47,527 bases of DNA from Clostridia bacterium (GCA_017428635.1 JAFRQK010000032.1:1-47527); one strand, 5' to 3'; shown: positions 7,972 through 16,433, counted from the first letter of the stretch. Notes: generated by a model from the sequence alone, not told the origin. A program made the numbers and translations.

Positions 7972-9039
7972 ATGAAAGCGGTAGTCAAATACGGATTCGG
8001 TCCGGGCGAGACCGAACTGCGCGACGTGCCGATCCCCGAGATCGGCGACGACGACCTTCTTATCGAAGTCAAGGCGGCCGGCGTATGCGGTTCCGATATC
8101 GCGTTCGACGACGGAGGTCACAAAGAGATCCTCAACCCGCCCGTGGTCCTCGGTCACGAGTTCTCGGGTATGGTATGCAAAGTAGGTAAAAACGTAACGA
8201 AGTGGAAAGTCGGAGACCGCGTAATGTCCGACAACACCGGCGAGGTCTGCGGCGAGTGCTACGCCTGCAACACCGCCGACTTCCTGTCGTGCCCCGAGCG
8301 CAAGGGTATCGGCTACGGCATGGACGGCGGCTTCACCAACTACGTCAAGATACTCGGCAAGACGCTTGCGCGCGTTCCTCACTCCCTTATGAGGATACCC
8401 GACTGCATGAGCTACGAGGAAGCGGCGATCATGGACCCCGCCTGCAACGGTTATATGGCGGTCGTTCAGGAAGCGAAAGTCATGCCCGGCGATTTCGTCG
8501 CCGTGTTCGGCGTCGGCGCGCTCGGTCTGTTCTCGATCCAGGCTGCAAGAGCCGCGGGCGCGGCGAAGATCATCGCGATCGCCCTCTCGTCCGACGGCGA
8601 TGGCAGATTCGACATGGCGCGCAAATGCGGCGCGACGCACGTTATAAAGTCCGACCTTGAAGATCCGGTAGCGGGAGTCAAAGAGATCACCCGGGGCGAG
8701 GGATGCTCCTGCGTCGTCGACGCGGCGGGCGTCAACGTCATCATGCCGACGATGCTTTCTATCGTCCGCACCGCGGGCATCATCGTCAAGATCGGTTACG
8801 ACCATCACCCGTACGGCAATTCGCTCGATCCGTTCATCGACGGAGCGATCGCGCTCAAGGGTCACTTCGGTTACGACTGGGTGTCGTGGCGCAACGTCGC
8901 GAATCTCGTCGAAGCGGGCAAGTTCGACCTCAAGTGCATGATCTCGCACAAGATGAAAGTGTCCGAGTTCAGAGAGGCGTTCGATATGGTCCGCCGCAAA
9001 GAGTCTATCAAGATCATCCTTTATCCGGAAGAAATATAA
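7972..9039 (+). CDS. Zinc-dependent alcohol/polyol dehydrogenase (MDR family)
   Basis: 355 residues, standard for the sorbitol/threonine dehydrogenase branch of medium-chain dehydrogenases. The catalytic zinc site is VCGSD (Cys39) with GHEF (His62-Glu63). The structural zinc site is complete, with Cys93, Cys96, Cys99 and Cys107. A Rossmann motif VFGVGALGLFSIQAAR begins near residue 178. The expected reaction is NAD(P)-dependent oxidation of a sugar alcohol or hydroxy acid to a ketone, or the reverse. It is second in the operon, with AAAGGAG before the ATG. Which polyol it uses cannot be told; the neighbouring FGGY kinase and aldolase suggest it makes a ketose-like intermediate that is then phosphorylated and cleaved. 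Confidence 0.92.
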   Translation: MKAVVKYGFGPGETELRDVPIPEIGDDDLLIEVKAAGVCGSDIAFDDGGHKEILNPPVVLGHEFSGMVCKVGKNVTKWKVGDRVMSDNTGEVCGECYACNTADFLSCPERKGIGYGMDGGFTNYVKILGKTLARVPHSLMRIPDCMSYEEAAIMDPACNGYMAVVQEAKVMPGDFVAVFGVGALGLFSIQAARAAGAAKIIAIALSSDGDGRFDMARKCGATHVIKSDLEDPVAGVKEITRGEGCSCVVDAAGVNVIMPTMLSIVRTAGIIVKIGYDHHPYGNSLDPFIDGAIALKGHFGYDWVSWRNVANLVEAGKFDLKCMISHKMKVSEFREAFDMVRRKESIKIILYPEEI

Positions 9040-9051
9040 GGAGGCATAGCT

Positions 9052-10086
9052 TTGGAAATATATATCTGCGCCGACTTCGCCGAAGACGGCATTCAAACGC
9101 TGAGATCGCTCGGCCACACGGTACGCACCGGCGGCTGGGGCTACACGAACGTCATTCTCGGTGAGGACGACCTCATAAAGGACATCGGGGACGCCGATAT
9201 CCTCTTCGTCGGGTACGAGCCCGTCACGAAGCGCGTGCTCGAGTCCACCCACCTCAAAATGATCTTCTCGATCCGCGGCGGTCCGCGCGCCAACATCGAC
9301 GTGGACACGGCGACGGAACTCGGGATCCCCGTTTTCTACACCTTCGGACGCGAGGCGCTCCCTGTCGCAGACTTCACGATCGGCGTCATGATCGCGCTCG
9401 CGCGCAACATAGTCTGCGCCGACTCGGAACTTCACCGCGGCGTCTTCACCGCTCCCGCCGTTGAGATCGGAAGCGAAAAGGACGTCATCTGGGATATGGA
9501 CCCGATCGGTCCGTGGCAGTCGCGCAAGGGGCCGGAGATGGAAGGCAAAGTCATCGGTCTCATCGGATTCGGCACCGTCGGCCGTCAGGTCGCTCAGCGC
9601 GCCAAGGGATTCGATATGGACGTTCTCGTCTACGACCCGTATCAGTCCGCCGAGAACGTCGCGGCGCTCGGATGCCGCAAGGTCGAACTCGACGAGCTGC
9701 TCGCCGCGGCGGACGTCATCAGCTGCCACGCGAAGATCACGGATTCCAACAAGAACATGATCAGCTACGATCAGTTCTCCAAGATGAAACAGGGCGTTTT
9801 CCTCATCAACACCGCGCGCGCCGGTCTGATCGACGAGCAGGCGATGAGAGAAGCTCTCCGCAGCGGCAAGCTCGGCGGTCTCGCGCTCGACGTGTTCCAC
9901 ACCGAGCCGATCAAGCGCGACGACGAGTATTTCAATTATCCGAACGTCATCCTGACCCCGCACATCGCGGGCGCAGGCCTCGACGTCATCTATCTGCAGA
10001 CTGCGATGCTCGTCAACGACCTGATGCTGTACCTCGCAGGCGGGATGCCGAAAGCGATCGTCAATCCCGAAGTCTTCAAGAAATAA
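9052..10086 (+). CDS. D-isomer-specific 2-hydroxyacid dehydrogenase (SerA-like)
   Basis: 344 residues. The start is the rare TTG at 9052, chosen because a near-perfect AAGGAGG (9038-9044) sits seven bases before it. The NAD-binding motif GFGTVG is at 172-177, and the catalytic set is present: Arg256 (NTARAGLID), Glu285 (DVFHTEP) and His304 (LTPHIAGAG). A stretch at about 130-165 (TAPAVEIGSEKDVIWD and beyond) seems longer than in basic SerA proteins. It should interconvert a D-2-hydroxy acid and a 2-oxo acid. In this operon it more likely acts on an aldonate- or tetronate-like intermediate than in serine synthesis, since no serC or serB is near; that is inference. It lies 12 bases after the alcohol dehydrogenase gene. 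Confidence 0.9.
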   Translation: MEIYICADFAEDGIQTLRSLGHTVRTGGWGYTNVILGEDDLIKDIGDADILFVGYEPVTKRVLESTHLKMIFSIRGGPRANIDVDTATELGIPVFYTFGREALPVADFTIGVMIALARNIVCADSELHRGVFTAPAVEIGSEKDVIWDMDPIGPWQSRKGPEMEGKVIGLIGFGTVGRQVAQRAKGFDMDVLVYDPYQSAENVAALGCRKVELDELLAAADVISCHAKITDSNKNMISYDQFSKMKQGVFLINTARAGLIDEQAMREALRSGKLGGLALDVFHTEPIKRDDEYFNYPNVILTPHIAGAGLDVIYLQTAMLVNDLMLYLAGGMPKAIVNPEVFKK

Positions 10087-10101
10087 CGGAGGATCATAAA
10101 A

Positions 10102-11079
10102 ATGCCACTCGTAAAAACGACCGATATGCTCGCGGCGTGCCTGAAGGGCAAATACGCCGTCGGAGCGTTCAATATCAACGGGCTCGATCAGCCCAAGGCG
10201 CTCATCGAAGCCGCCGAAAAGATCAAATCTCCCCTGATCGTAGTCGAACCGGGCGTCATTGAGAAATACGTCAACTTCGAGGACTTCGCGCTCGTCACCC
10301 GCCGCGCCGCGCGCGACGCGGGCGTGCCGGTGTCGATCCACCTGAGCCACGGTCTGTCTCTCGAACAGTGCGAGCGCGCCGTTCTCGCGGGATTCACCTC
10401 CGTCATGTACGACGGTTCTAAGCTGTCGTTCGAGGAGAATATCGAGAACACGAGAAAAGCGGTCGAATTCGGCCACAAACACGGATGCGCAGTCGAGGGC
10501 GAACTCGGCGCGCTCGGCTCGAGCTTCGTCGACATCACCGAGACGATGACCGACCCGGAAAAGGCGCGCGAGTTCGTCGAGAGGACAGGCGTCGACATCC
10601 TCGCCGTCTCGATCGGCAACTCCCACGGCTTCTACAAGGGAACGCCGCATCTCGATTTTGAGCGTCTCGCCGAGATCAGAAAGGCGATCGAGCCGTATCC
10701 GTGCTATCTTACTCTGCACGGCGGCAGCGGCATCTCCGAGGAGCATTTCAAAAAAGCGATCGCCGAGGGCATCGTGAAGGTCTGCATCTACACCGAGATG
10801 TGCTCCGAGGGACGCGCGAACGCGATCAAGTGGTACGCGGAGCATCCCGACTACACCGGCAACTACGACACGTGCGATATGACCGCGGAGATCCTCAAGG
10901 GCTTCGTCGCTTACGAGACGAAGTGTGCGGAGATGTTCGAGAGCGCGGGACGCGACGAGGTACTGCCCGATCTCTTGAACGCGGTCCCCGTGAACGACCG
11001 TCTCGGTCCGGAATATCCGTCCGCGGCCGCTCTGAACCCCGATTTCAAAGACAAGGGCATTTACTGGGACAAATATTAA
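10102..11079 (+). CDS. Class II ketose-bisphosphate aldolase-like protein, catalytic Asp replaced by Ser
   Basis: 325 residues of the class II (zinc) fructose/tagatose-bisphosphate aldolase family. Zinc ligands are visible as His83 (HLSHG), His175 (GNSHGFYKG) and His206 (LTLHGGSG), and the phosphate-binding glycines are kept. The usual motif is HLDHG, whose Asp (position 82 in GatY/KbaY numbering) is the catalytic acid/base; here it is Ser82. The fold and metal site are therefore intact while the normal catalytic residue is missing. It could cleave an unusual substrate by a changed mechanism, or act as an isomerase or epimerase. The start is ATG with GGAGG upstream, 15 bases after the dehydrogenase; the next gene follows by 17 bases. 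Confidence 0.88.
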   Translation: MPLVKTTDMLAACLKGKYAVGAFNINGLDQPKALIEAAEKIKSPLIVVEPGVIEKYVNFEDFALVTRRAARDAGVPVSIHLSHGLSLEQCERAVLAGFTSVMYDGSKLSFEENIENTRKAVEFGHKHGCAVEGELGALGSSFVDITETMTDPEKAREFVERTGVDILAVSIGNSHGFYKGTPHLDFERLAEIRKAIEPYPCYLTLHGGSGISEEHFKKAIAEGIVKVCIYTEMCSEGRANAIKWYAEHPDYTGNYDTCDMTAEILKGFVAYETKCAEMFESAGRDEVLPDLLNAVPVNDRLGPEYPSAAALNPDFKDKGIYWDKY

Positions 11080-11096
11080 AAAAGGGGCGTGATCCC

Positions 11097-12608
11097 ATGT
11101 ATTTGATGGGTATCGATATAGGCACCTCCGGCTGTAAAGCGGTCGTGTTCGACACCGACTGGCAGGTCGTCTGCCGCGCGTACCGCGAATATTCCGTGTC
11201 GTTCGTGGAGGGCAACCTCCTCGATTTCGACGCCGAGACCGTGTTCGACGGTATGTGCGAGGTCATCCGCGAGGCGAACCGCACCTCGCCGATGCCGGTC
11301 GCCGCGTTCGCGGTGTCCGCGATCGGAGACGTCATCGTCCCCGTCGGCGATGACGAGATAAGCGTCCGTCCGTCGATCATCGACTTCGACCCGCGCGGCG
11401 ACGAGGAAATAGCGAACTTCTGCGAGGCGTTCGGCAGAGAGCGATTCTTCAACATCAACGGTATGCCGCCGCTCTACATAGGAAGTCTGGCGAAGATCCT
11501 CTGGATCCGCGACCACGAGCCCGAGAATTACGCGAAAGTCAAACGCTGGGCGACGTACGAGGATCTGATGATCTCGAAACTCGGTCTGCCTCCGACTGTG
11601 AGCTGGTCCGAAGCGTCGCGTACGATGCTTTTCGACATCAGAAAAAGGGACTGGTCCGACGAGATCCTCTCGGCGGTACCGATGAGCCGTGATATGCTTC
11701 CGAAGGCGATGCCGTCAGGCTCCGTCATCGGCGTTTTGCCGGACCCCGTAGCCGATCTGCTCGGCTTCTCGCGCGGCGTTTACGCCGTCGTGGGCGGTCA
11801 CGACATGGTCTGCTCCGCCGTCGGCGCCGGTCTTGACGAAAACGAACCGGGCGTCGCGGTCGACATCGCCGGAACGATAGAGGGCGTCGTCGCCGCTCTG
11901 CCCGAGGCGAACACGACGAGGGGAATGCTGGACAGTTTCCTTCCCTGCTATCTCGGCGGAAAGAACTACGTGACGTTCTCCGTCAACCTGACCGCCGGCT
12001 CCGTCGTACGCTGGTTCCGCGACAACGTCGCGCCGGACTGGTACGCCGAGTGCCGCGCGTCGGGGCGCGACGTTTACGAATATATGCAGCGCACCATGGA
12101 TCCCGGCGCGCCGGGCGAACTGACGCTGATCCCTCACTTCGAGGGAAGCGGCAACCCGTTCTTCTCGACAGCTTCGCGCGGCGTCCTCTACGGACTGACG
12201 CTCGACACGAAGCGCGAGGACGTCGGACGCGCGATGATCGAAGGACTCGCGCTCGACCTGCGTCTGCAGCTTGAAACGTTCAAAGAGGCGGGAATAAAAA
12301 TCGACGCGCTCCGCGCGGTAGGCGGCGGCGCGACGATCGACCGCCAGCTCCAGCTGAAAGCGAACGTCACGGGCGTTCCGGTTATAAAAGGACACGTGTC
12401 GGATTCCTCCACCCTAGGCGCCGCGGCGTACGCGGGCGTCGGCATGGGGGCGATATCCGATCCGTCCGAAGCGTACCGGAAGATCAATAAGGAAGAGACC
12501 GTTTTCACACCGGACAAAAAAGCGCACGAGAGATTCATGAAACGGTACGAACTGTACCGCCGTCTGGTCTTCACCGTGAACGATCCGGATTTCCGGGATA
12601 AATACTGA
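11097..12608 (+). CDS. FGGY-family carbohydrate kinase
   Basis: 503 residues, normal for xylulokinase/gluconokinase-type FGGY kinases. The start is the ATG at 11097 (protein begins MYLMGIDIGTSGCKAVVFD), with AAAGGGG shortly before; the open frame extends upstream into the aldolase gene, but the phosphate-1 motif DIGTSGCK must lie at the N terminus. Other motifs are DPRGDEEIA, GGHDMVCSAVGAG (substrate/phosphate loop) and the C-terminal AVGGGATIDRQLQLKANVTG (adenosine loop). It phosphorylates a sugar, polyol or sugar acid with ATP; the sugar cannot be told. It probably provides the phosphorylated intermediate for the aldolase-like protein encoded just upstream. Confidence 0.93.
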   Translation: MYLMGIDIGTSGCKAVVFDTDWQVVCRAYREYSVSFVEGNLLDFDAETVFDGMCEVIREANRTSPMPVAAFAVSAIGDVIVPVGDDEISVRPSIIDFDPRGDEEIANFCEAFGRERFFNINGMPPLYIGSLAKILWIRDHEPENYAKVKRWATYEDLMISKLGLPPTVSWSEASRTMLFDIRKRDWSDEILSAVPMSRDMLPKAMPSGSVIGVLPDPVADLLGFSRGVYAVVGGHDMVCSAVGAGLDENEPGVAVDIAGTIEGVVAALPEANTTRGMLDSFLPCYLGGKNYVTFSVNLTAGSVVRWFRDNVAPDWYAECRASGRDVYEYMQRTMDPGAPGELTLIPHFEGSGNPFFSTASRGVLYGLTLDTKREDVGRAMIEGLALDLRLQLETFKEAGIKIDALRAVGGGATIDRQLQLKANVTGVPVIKGHVSDSSTLGAAAYAGVGMGAISDPSEAYRKINKEETVFTPDKKAHERFMKRYELYRRLVFTVNDPDFRDKY

Positions 12609-12634
12609 TAATCAATTGAAATGAGGTAAATAGA

Positions 12635-13312
12635 ATGAAACGTATACCCGAACTCGTAGTAATGCTGACGCACAACGATCAGACCGTTCCGGACGCCGTC
12701 GAGGTGTTCGAGGCGGCGAAGAACTCCAAGGCTAAATTCTGGGGCTTCAAGGAGATCGGTCTGCCCGAGGAAAAGATGAAGATACTCGTCGACAAAATGA
12801 AGGCCGCAGGCAAGACCACGTTCCTCGAAGTCGTCGACTACACCGAAGAGGGCTGCGTGGAAGGCGCGAAGATCGGCGCCCGCTGCGGATTCGATATCCT
12901 GATGGGAACTCTTTACTTTGATTCCGTCAAGAAAGTCGCCGAAGAGGCGGGCATGAAGTACATGCCTTTCGTCGGCGAGCTGTCAGGCCGTCCGTCGATC
13001 CTCGGCGGTACGATCGAGGGAATGATCAAAGAGGCGAACGATCTGGTCGACAACAAGGGCATCAAGGGATTCGACCTTCTCGGATACCGCTTTACCGGCG
13101 ACGCCGTCAAGCTGAACGAGGAATTCGTGAAACAGGTCCGCGCGGACGTTTGCCTCGCGGGAAGCGTTTCGAGTTTTCAGCGCCTCGACGAGGTCAAAGC
13201 GACCGGCGCGTGGGCGTTCACGATCGGCGGCGCGTTCTTTGAAAACAAATTCGGCGAGGGTCTCTCGTTCGGCGAACAGATCGACGTAGTCGTCGACTAC
13301 ATGAACAAGTGA
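12635..13312 (+). CDS. TIM-barrel protein of unknown function
   Basis: 225 residues, soluble, with the rhythm of a small beta/alpha barrel: LVVMLTHND, KFWGFKEIG, TTFLEVVDYTEEG, CGFDILMGTLYFD, KYMPFVGELSG, IKGFDLLGYRFTGD, DVCLAGSVSS and WAFTIGGAFF. GSVSSFQRL followed by FTIGGAFF resembles the phosphate-binding end of KDPG-aldolase-like or HisA/TrpA-like barrels, but I do not recognise the family with certainty. It overlaps the next gene by four bases, so the two products are probably made together. A strong GAGGT site precedes its ATG, within a 16-base block that also precedes metY. Confidence 0.8.
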   Translation: MKRIPELVVMLTHNDQTVPDAVEVFEAAKNSKAKFWGFKEIGLPEEKMKILVDKMKAAGKTTFLEVVDYTEEGCVEGAKIGARCGFDILMGTLYFDSVKKVAEEAGMKYMPFVGELSGRPSILGGTIEGMIKEANDLVDNKGIKGFDLLGYRFTGDAVKLNEEFVKQVRADVCLAGSVSSFQRLDEVKATGAWAFTIGGAFFENKFGEGLSFGEQIDVVVDYMNK

Positions 13313-13848
13313 GCGCCGCAAAGGGAAAATTCGTATTCATAGACAGGGACGGCACCATGGGAGGGCTCCCGTATCTCGAGCACCCGTGGGAGTACGAGCC
13401 CTACCCTTTCACGCGAGAGGCGTTCTCTCTGCTTCGTGAAAACGGTTTTACGTCCGTCGTGATCACGAATCAGGCGTGTTTCGCGCGCGGGAAGGCGGGA
13501 GACTACGATTTCGCCGCGGAATTCCGCGATATAGGCGCGGACGACTGGTTCATCTGCCCGCACGACTCCGCCGACGGATGCGACTGCCGCAAACCTAAAC
13601 CGGGGCTGCTTCTGCAGGCGCGCGAAAAGTACGGGATGGACTTTGAAAACACGTATATGATCGGCGACAGATGGAGCGATATGGTCGCCGGAGGATCGGT
13701 CGGATGCAAACTCGTCCCCGTGATGACCTGCAAGGGGCCGGAGACGTTCGGCGCCGACCGTGAAAAATGGGCGGAGTATGAGCCCGTTTACGCGGCAAAA
13801 GACCTTCTGGACGCCGCGAAGTGGATCGTCGCAAACGACATAACGTAA
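13309..13848 (+). CDS. HAD phosphatase, GmhB/HisB-N type
   Basis: 179 residues. It starts at GTG 13309, inside the stop of the previous gene (GTGA overlap). HAD motifs are FIDRDGT (Asp12 and Asp14), VVITNQ, KPKPG and MIGDRWSDMVAG. The zinc-binding loop CPHDSADGCDC before KPKP is the mark of the D-glycero-D-manno-heptose-1,7-bisphosphate 7-phosphatase / histidinol-phosphatase subgroup, and all its ligands are kept. It should remove a phosphate from a small sugar or polyol phosphate. Two roles are possible: a step of this operon's pathway, or heptose supply for surface glycans; operon position favours the first. A terminator follows within 30 bases. Confidence 0.9.
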   Translation: MSAAKGKFVFIDRDGTMGGLPYLEHPWEYEPYPFTREAFSLLRENGFTSVVITNQACFARGKAGDYDFAAEFRDIGADDWFICPHDSADGCDCRKPKPGLLLQAREKYGMDFENTYMIGDRWSDMVAGGSVGCKLVPVMTCKGPETFGADREKWAEYEPVYAAKDLLDAAKWIVANDIT

Positions 13849-13857
13849 TCATTACGG

Positions 13858-13886
13858 TGCGGGGAGACGTTCCCCGCATCGCTTTT
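13858..13886 (+). terminator. Terminator of the sugar operon
   Basis: Stem TGCGGGGA (13858-13865) with TCCCCGCA (13871-13878), loop GACGT, then a T5 run a few bases later. Confidence 0.85.
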
Positions 13887-14039
13887 TAGGGTGAAAAGGA
13901 AGAACGCGCTGATAAAACCAACAGAAAAGCGCAGACCGAGACGGCGCAGCCGAGCGGTATTTGAAAATGCGGTCCCTCGGGATCGAAACGGGTGGGCACC
14001 TACCGGATAAGGCCAAATTGAAAACCGGAAGGTGGTATT

Positions 14040-14978
14040 ATGAAAAACAAAAAAATGCTCGGCAACGGGCTTCTGCTCCTCACCGCGCTGATATGGGGGA
14101 CCGCGTTCGTCTTCCAGCGCGTCGGGATGGGGACTATCTCTCCGATCACGTTCAACGCGGCTAGGATGGCGGTTTCCGCCGCCGTGCTTGCGCCTGTCGC
14201 TCTTATTTTGCGTCGGCGTGACAAAACGTCGGCGAAACGTACGGCCGAAGAGCAAAAACGTCGCGACTTGAACACCCTTGCGGGGGGCCTTCTCTGCGGA
14301 TGTTTCACGGCGGTCGCAAGCATTTTTCAGCAGATCGGGCTCGTGTACACCTCCGCGGGAAAAGCGGGTTTCATCACCGCGATGTATATCCTTCTGGTTC
14401 CCGTCATCGGATTTATCTTTTTGAAAAAAAAGAACACGTGGCTCGCGTGGGTCGCCGTTCTGCTCGGCGTTCTGGGAATGTATCTCCTCTCCGTATCGGA
14501 GGGATTCAAAATTGCGCCCGGCGACGCCCTCGTCCTTCTCTGCGCGTTCTTTTACAGTTTCCAGATCCTCTCCTGCGACCGTTTTGCCGGCGACGCCGAT
14601 CCGGTCGGAATGTCGGCGATCCAGTTTGCGGTGGCGACGGCCGTCTCGGTGACGGTCGCCTTCGTCGCGGAAAAGCCGAGCGCAGCTCAGATAGCCGCGG
14701 CCTGGCTGCCGATCGTATACTGCGGCCTGCTTTCCGGCTGTCTCGGGTATACCCTCCAGATCGTCGGGCAGAAATTCACCGACCCGACGAGCGCGTCTCT
14801 TCTTATGAGCCTGGAATCGGTGTTCGCAGTCGTCGCCGGAGCGATCTTTATCGGCGAACGGATGACGCCGAGAGAGATCGTCGGATGCGCCGTCATGTTT
14901 GCCGCCGTTATACTCGTACAGACCCCGTTGCCGAAGCGTAAAAAGCACGGCGAGGACGGCGACGGGCAGAAAGAATGA
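14040..14978 (+). CDS. EamA/DMT-family membrane transporter
   Basis: 312 residues, about ten membrane helices in two EamA halves. The first half begins with GNGLLLLTALIWGTAFVFQR, the family's usual opening; the second ends with SLLMSLESVFAVVAGAIFIGE. DMT-family carriers move small metabolites, often as exporters; the substrate is not predictable. The start is ATG at 14040 with GGAAGGTGG upstream. The 150 bases between the operon terminator and this gene hold short GC-rich inverted segments; I saw no clear promoter or known riboswitch. The next gene starts 12 bases downstream, so this heads a four-gene unit. Confidence 0.92.
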   Translation: MKNKKMLGNGLLLLTALIWGTAFVFQRVGMGTISPITFNAARMAVSAAVLAPVALILRRRDKTSAKRTAEEQKRRDLNTLAGGLLCGCFTAVASIFQQIGLVYTSAGKAGFITAMYILLVPVIGFIFLKKKNTWLAWVAVLLGVLGMYLLSVSEGFKIAPGDALVLLCAFFYSFQILSCDRFAGDADPVGMSAIQFAVATAVSVTVAFVAEKPSAAQIAAAWLPIVYCGLLSGCLGYTLQIVGQKFTDPTSASLLMSLESVFAVVAGAIFIGERMTPREIVGCAVMFAAVILVQTPLPKRKKHGEDGDGQKE

Positions 14979-14989
14979 GGTTTTAAGCT

Positions 14990-15544
14990 ATGACGCTCTT
15001 TGTAAACGCATGCGTAAGAAAAGGATCCCGGACAGCCCGGCTGGCGGAACGCTTCCTTTCAAAAATGAATACGCCTTATGAGGAGATACGTCCCGGCGAA
15101 ATCGGGTTCCCCGCTGCAGACGAAGAATTCATTATCCGCAGGGACAGGCTCGCCTCGGAGGGAAGATTCGACGATCCGCTGTTCGATCTCGCAAGACAAT
15201 TCGCGGCAGCGGACGAGATCGTCTTCGCCGCGCCGTTCTGGGATCTTTCGTTTCCCGCTGCCCTGAAACAGTATCTCGAGCAGATAAACGCGGTCGGCGT
15301 CACGTTTTATTATACGCCGGAAGGGGTCCCCGCCGGTCTTTGCCGGGCGAAACGGCTGACTTATATCACCACGGCCGGAGGGGAGTTCGCGCCCGAGGAA
15401 TTCGGATTCGGATACGTCAGGGCGTTGGCTCGGAACTTCTGGGGGATTCCCGACGTAAAAATGATCTCTGCCTCGGGTCTCGATATCGTCGGCGCGGATA
15501 CGGAAAAGATCATGAGGACGGCTTACGAAAAGTACGGTATCTGA
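14990..15544 (+). CDS. Flavodoxin-fold NAD(P)H dehydrogenase/azoreductase-like protein
   Basis: 184 residues. The N-terminal strand MTLFVNACVRKGSRTARLAE is the FMN phosphate loop of the NQO1/azoreductase family, and FAAPFWDLSFPAALKQYLEQIN is the second FMN-contact segment of that family. YITTAGGEF matches the third. It probably reduces quinones, azo dyes or similar acceptors with NAD(P)H, in the cytoplasm. The length is normal. A weak GAGG precedes the ATG, and the gene lies directly after the transporter gene, probably in the same transcript. Confidence 0.85.
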   Translation: MTLFVNACVRKGSRTARLAERFLSKMNTPYEEIRPGEIGFPAADEEFIIRRDRLASEGRFDDPLFDLARQFAAADEIVFAAPFWDLSFPAALKQYLEQINAVGVTFYYTPEGVPAGLCRAKRLTYITTAGGEFAPEEFGFGYVRALARNFWGIPDVKMISASGLDIVGADTEKIMRTAYEKYGI

Positions 15545-15597
15545 ACGGGAGACCGGGAGGAGCTGCGAAAGAGCGAAAAGCTCAAAGAAAGAGTTAT

Positions 15598-16056
15598 ATG
15601 GATATTAAAGTGATAAGAGCCACGGAAACGTGGCAGCAGGCGGGAGCGTATTACGTACGCATCCAGGGGATGGCGAAACAGCACGGCATCACGCTCCGCC
15701 GCGAATTCGACGAACACGATACGCCCGAAACGAAATATATCGTGCTCACGGACGGGGATTTCCCCGTCGGCACGTGCCGCTTTTACCCTCTCGACGGGGA
15801 TACGGCGATGCTGGGCAGAGTCGTCGTGCTTCCGGAATACCGGGGCCGAGACCTAGGCAGGCGCGTCGTGAGCGAGGCGGAAACGTGGATGACCGAACTC
15901 GGTTTCAAAAAAACGATCGTTGACAGCCGTACCGTCGCGGTCGGTTTCTACCGCGCCCTCGGATACGTGGTTATCGATCCCGAGATCCGTCACGGAGATA
16001 CGTTCGACTGCATCAGAATGGGGAAAGAACTCACGGCGGAAGGAATCGAGCGATGA
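15598..16056 (+). CDS. GNAT-family N-acetyltransferase
   Basis: 152 residues. The start is the ATG at 15598; the open frame reaches further upstream but runs through the preceding gene. The acetyl-CoA site is LGRVVVLPEYRGRDLGRRVV (motif A, R-G-R-D-L-G), followed by SRTVAVGFYRALGYVV, the usual motif B. ElaA-type proteins share this layout. The acetyl acceptor is unknown. Its last four bases overlap the start of the next gene (ATGA), so the two are translationally coupled. Confidence 0.88.
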   Translation: MDIKVIRATETWQQAGAYYVRIQGMAKQHGITLRREFDEHDTPETKYIVLTDGDFPVGTCRFYPLDGDTAMLGRVVVLPEYRGRDLGRRVVSEAETWMTELGFKKTIVDSRTVAVGFYRALGYVVIDPEIRHGDTFDCIRMGKELTAEGIER

Positions 16057-16433
16057 AAAAAGATGAAATAATCAAAAAGCTTCGCGAGCTGCCGTACGAT
16101 CCCGCCGGTTATTGGGTGATAACGGGAGGCGCGATGGTGCTTTACGGATTCAGGGAACAAACGCACGATATCGATCTCGGCTGCACGAAGGAGCTTGCCG
16201 ACCGCCTCGAGGCGGACGGGTACCTCACGGACAGATATGAGGACGGCAGAAGAGAATTCCATATCGGCGAAGATATAGAGATATTCGAGGACTGGCTTTG
16301 CGATAAAGTCGGCTCCGTCGAAGGCGTACCGGTCATATCGGTCAGGGGTCTGATAGAAATGAAAAGATCCCTCGGCCGCGAGAAAGACCTGAGGGATATT
16401 GAACTGATAAACAAACATACCCGAAACGAATGA
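16053..16433 (+). CDS. Nucleotidyltransferase-fold protein
   Basis: 126 residues. TGGAMVLYGFREQTHDIDLGCT has the glycine pair and the DxD of the minimal nucleotidyltransferase / AbiEii-like fold. VPVISVRGLIEMKRSLGREKDLRDIELI at the C terminus is the helix pair usual in that group. No antitoxin-like partner is present: its only coupled neighbour is the GNAT gene, which overlaps by four bases. It may modify a small molecule or protein together with that enzyme, or be a housekeeping homologue. Confidence 0.75.
   Translation: MKKDEIIKKLRELPYDPAGYWVITGGAMVLYGFREQTHDIDLGCTKELADRLEADGYLTDRYEDGRREFHIGEDIEIFEDWLCDKVGSVEGVPVISVRGLIEMKRSLGREKDLRDIELINKHTRNE

Noticed and set aside
9052-10086. serA (3-phosphoglycerate dehydrogenase) as a firm name
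   Set aside because: The catalytic residues fit the whole D-2-hydroxyacid dehydrogenase family, there is no serine-pathway neighbour, and the operon points to another substrate.
7879-10845. A 988-codon open frame on the minus strand opposite the sugar operon
   Set aside because: It is antisense to four well-supported genes, has low-complexity Arg/Asp/Val-rich composition and no domain. GC-rich codon usage opens such frames throughout the window.
13887-14039. Riboswitch or T-box before the EamA transporter
   Set aside because: There are GC-rich inverted segments, but I could not match any known aptamer core and saw no antiterminator pair.
13961-14164. A 67-codon frame overlapping the start of the EamA gene
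   Set aside because: No ribosome site and it overlaps the transporter's first 40 codons in another frame.
16053-16433. Toxin of an AbiE-like toxin-antitoxin or phage defence system
   Set aside because: Only the nucleotidyltransferase-like core is present; no antitoxin gene lies beside it and the coupled gene is a GNAT enzyme.
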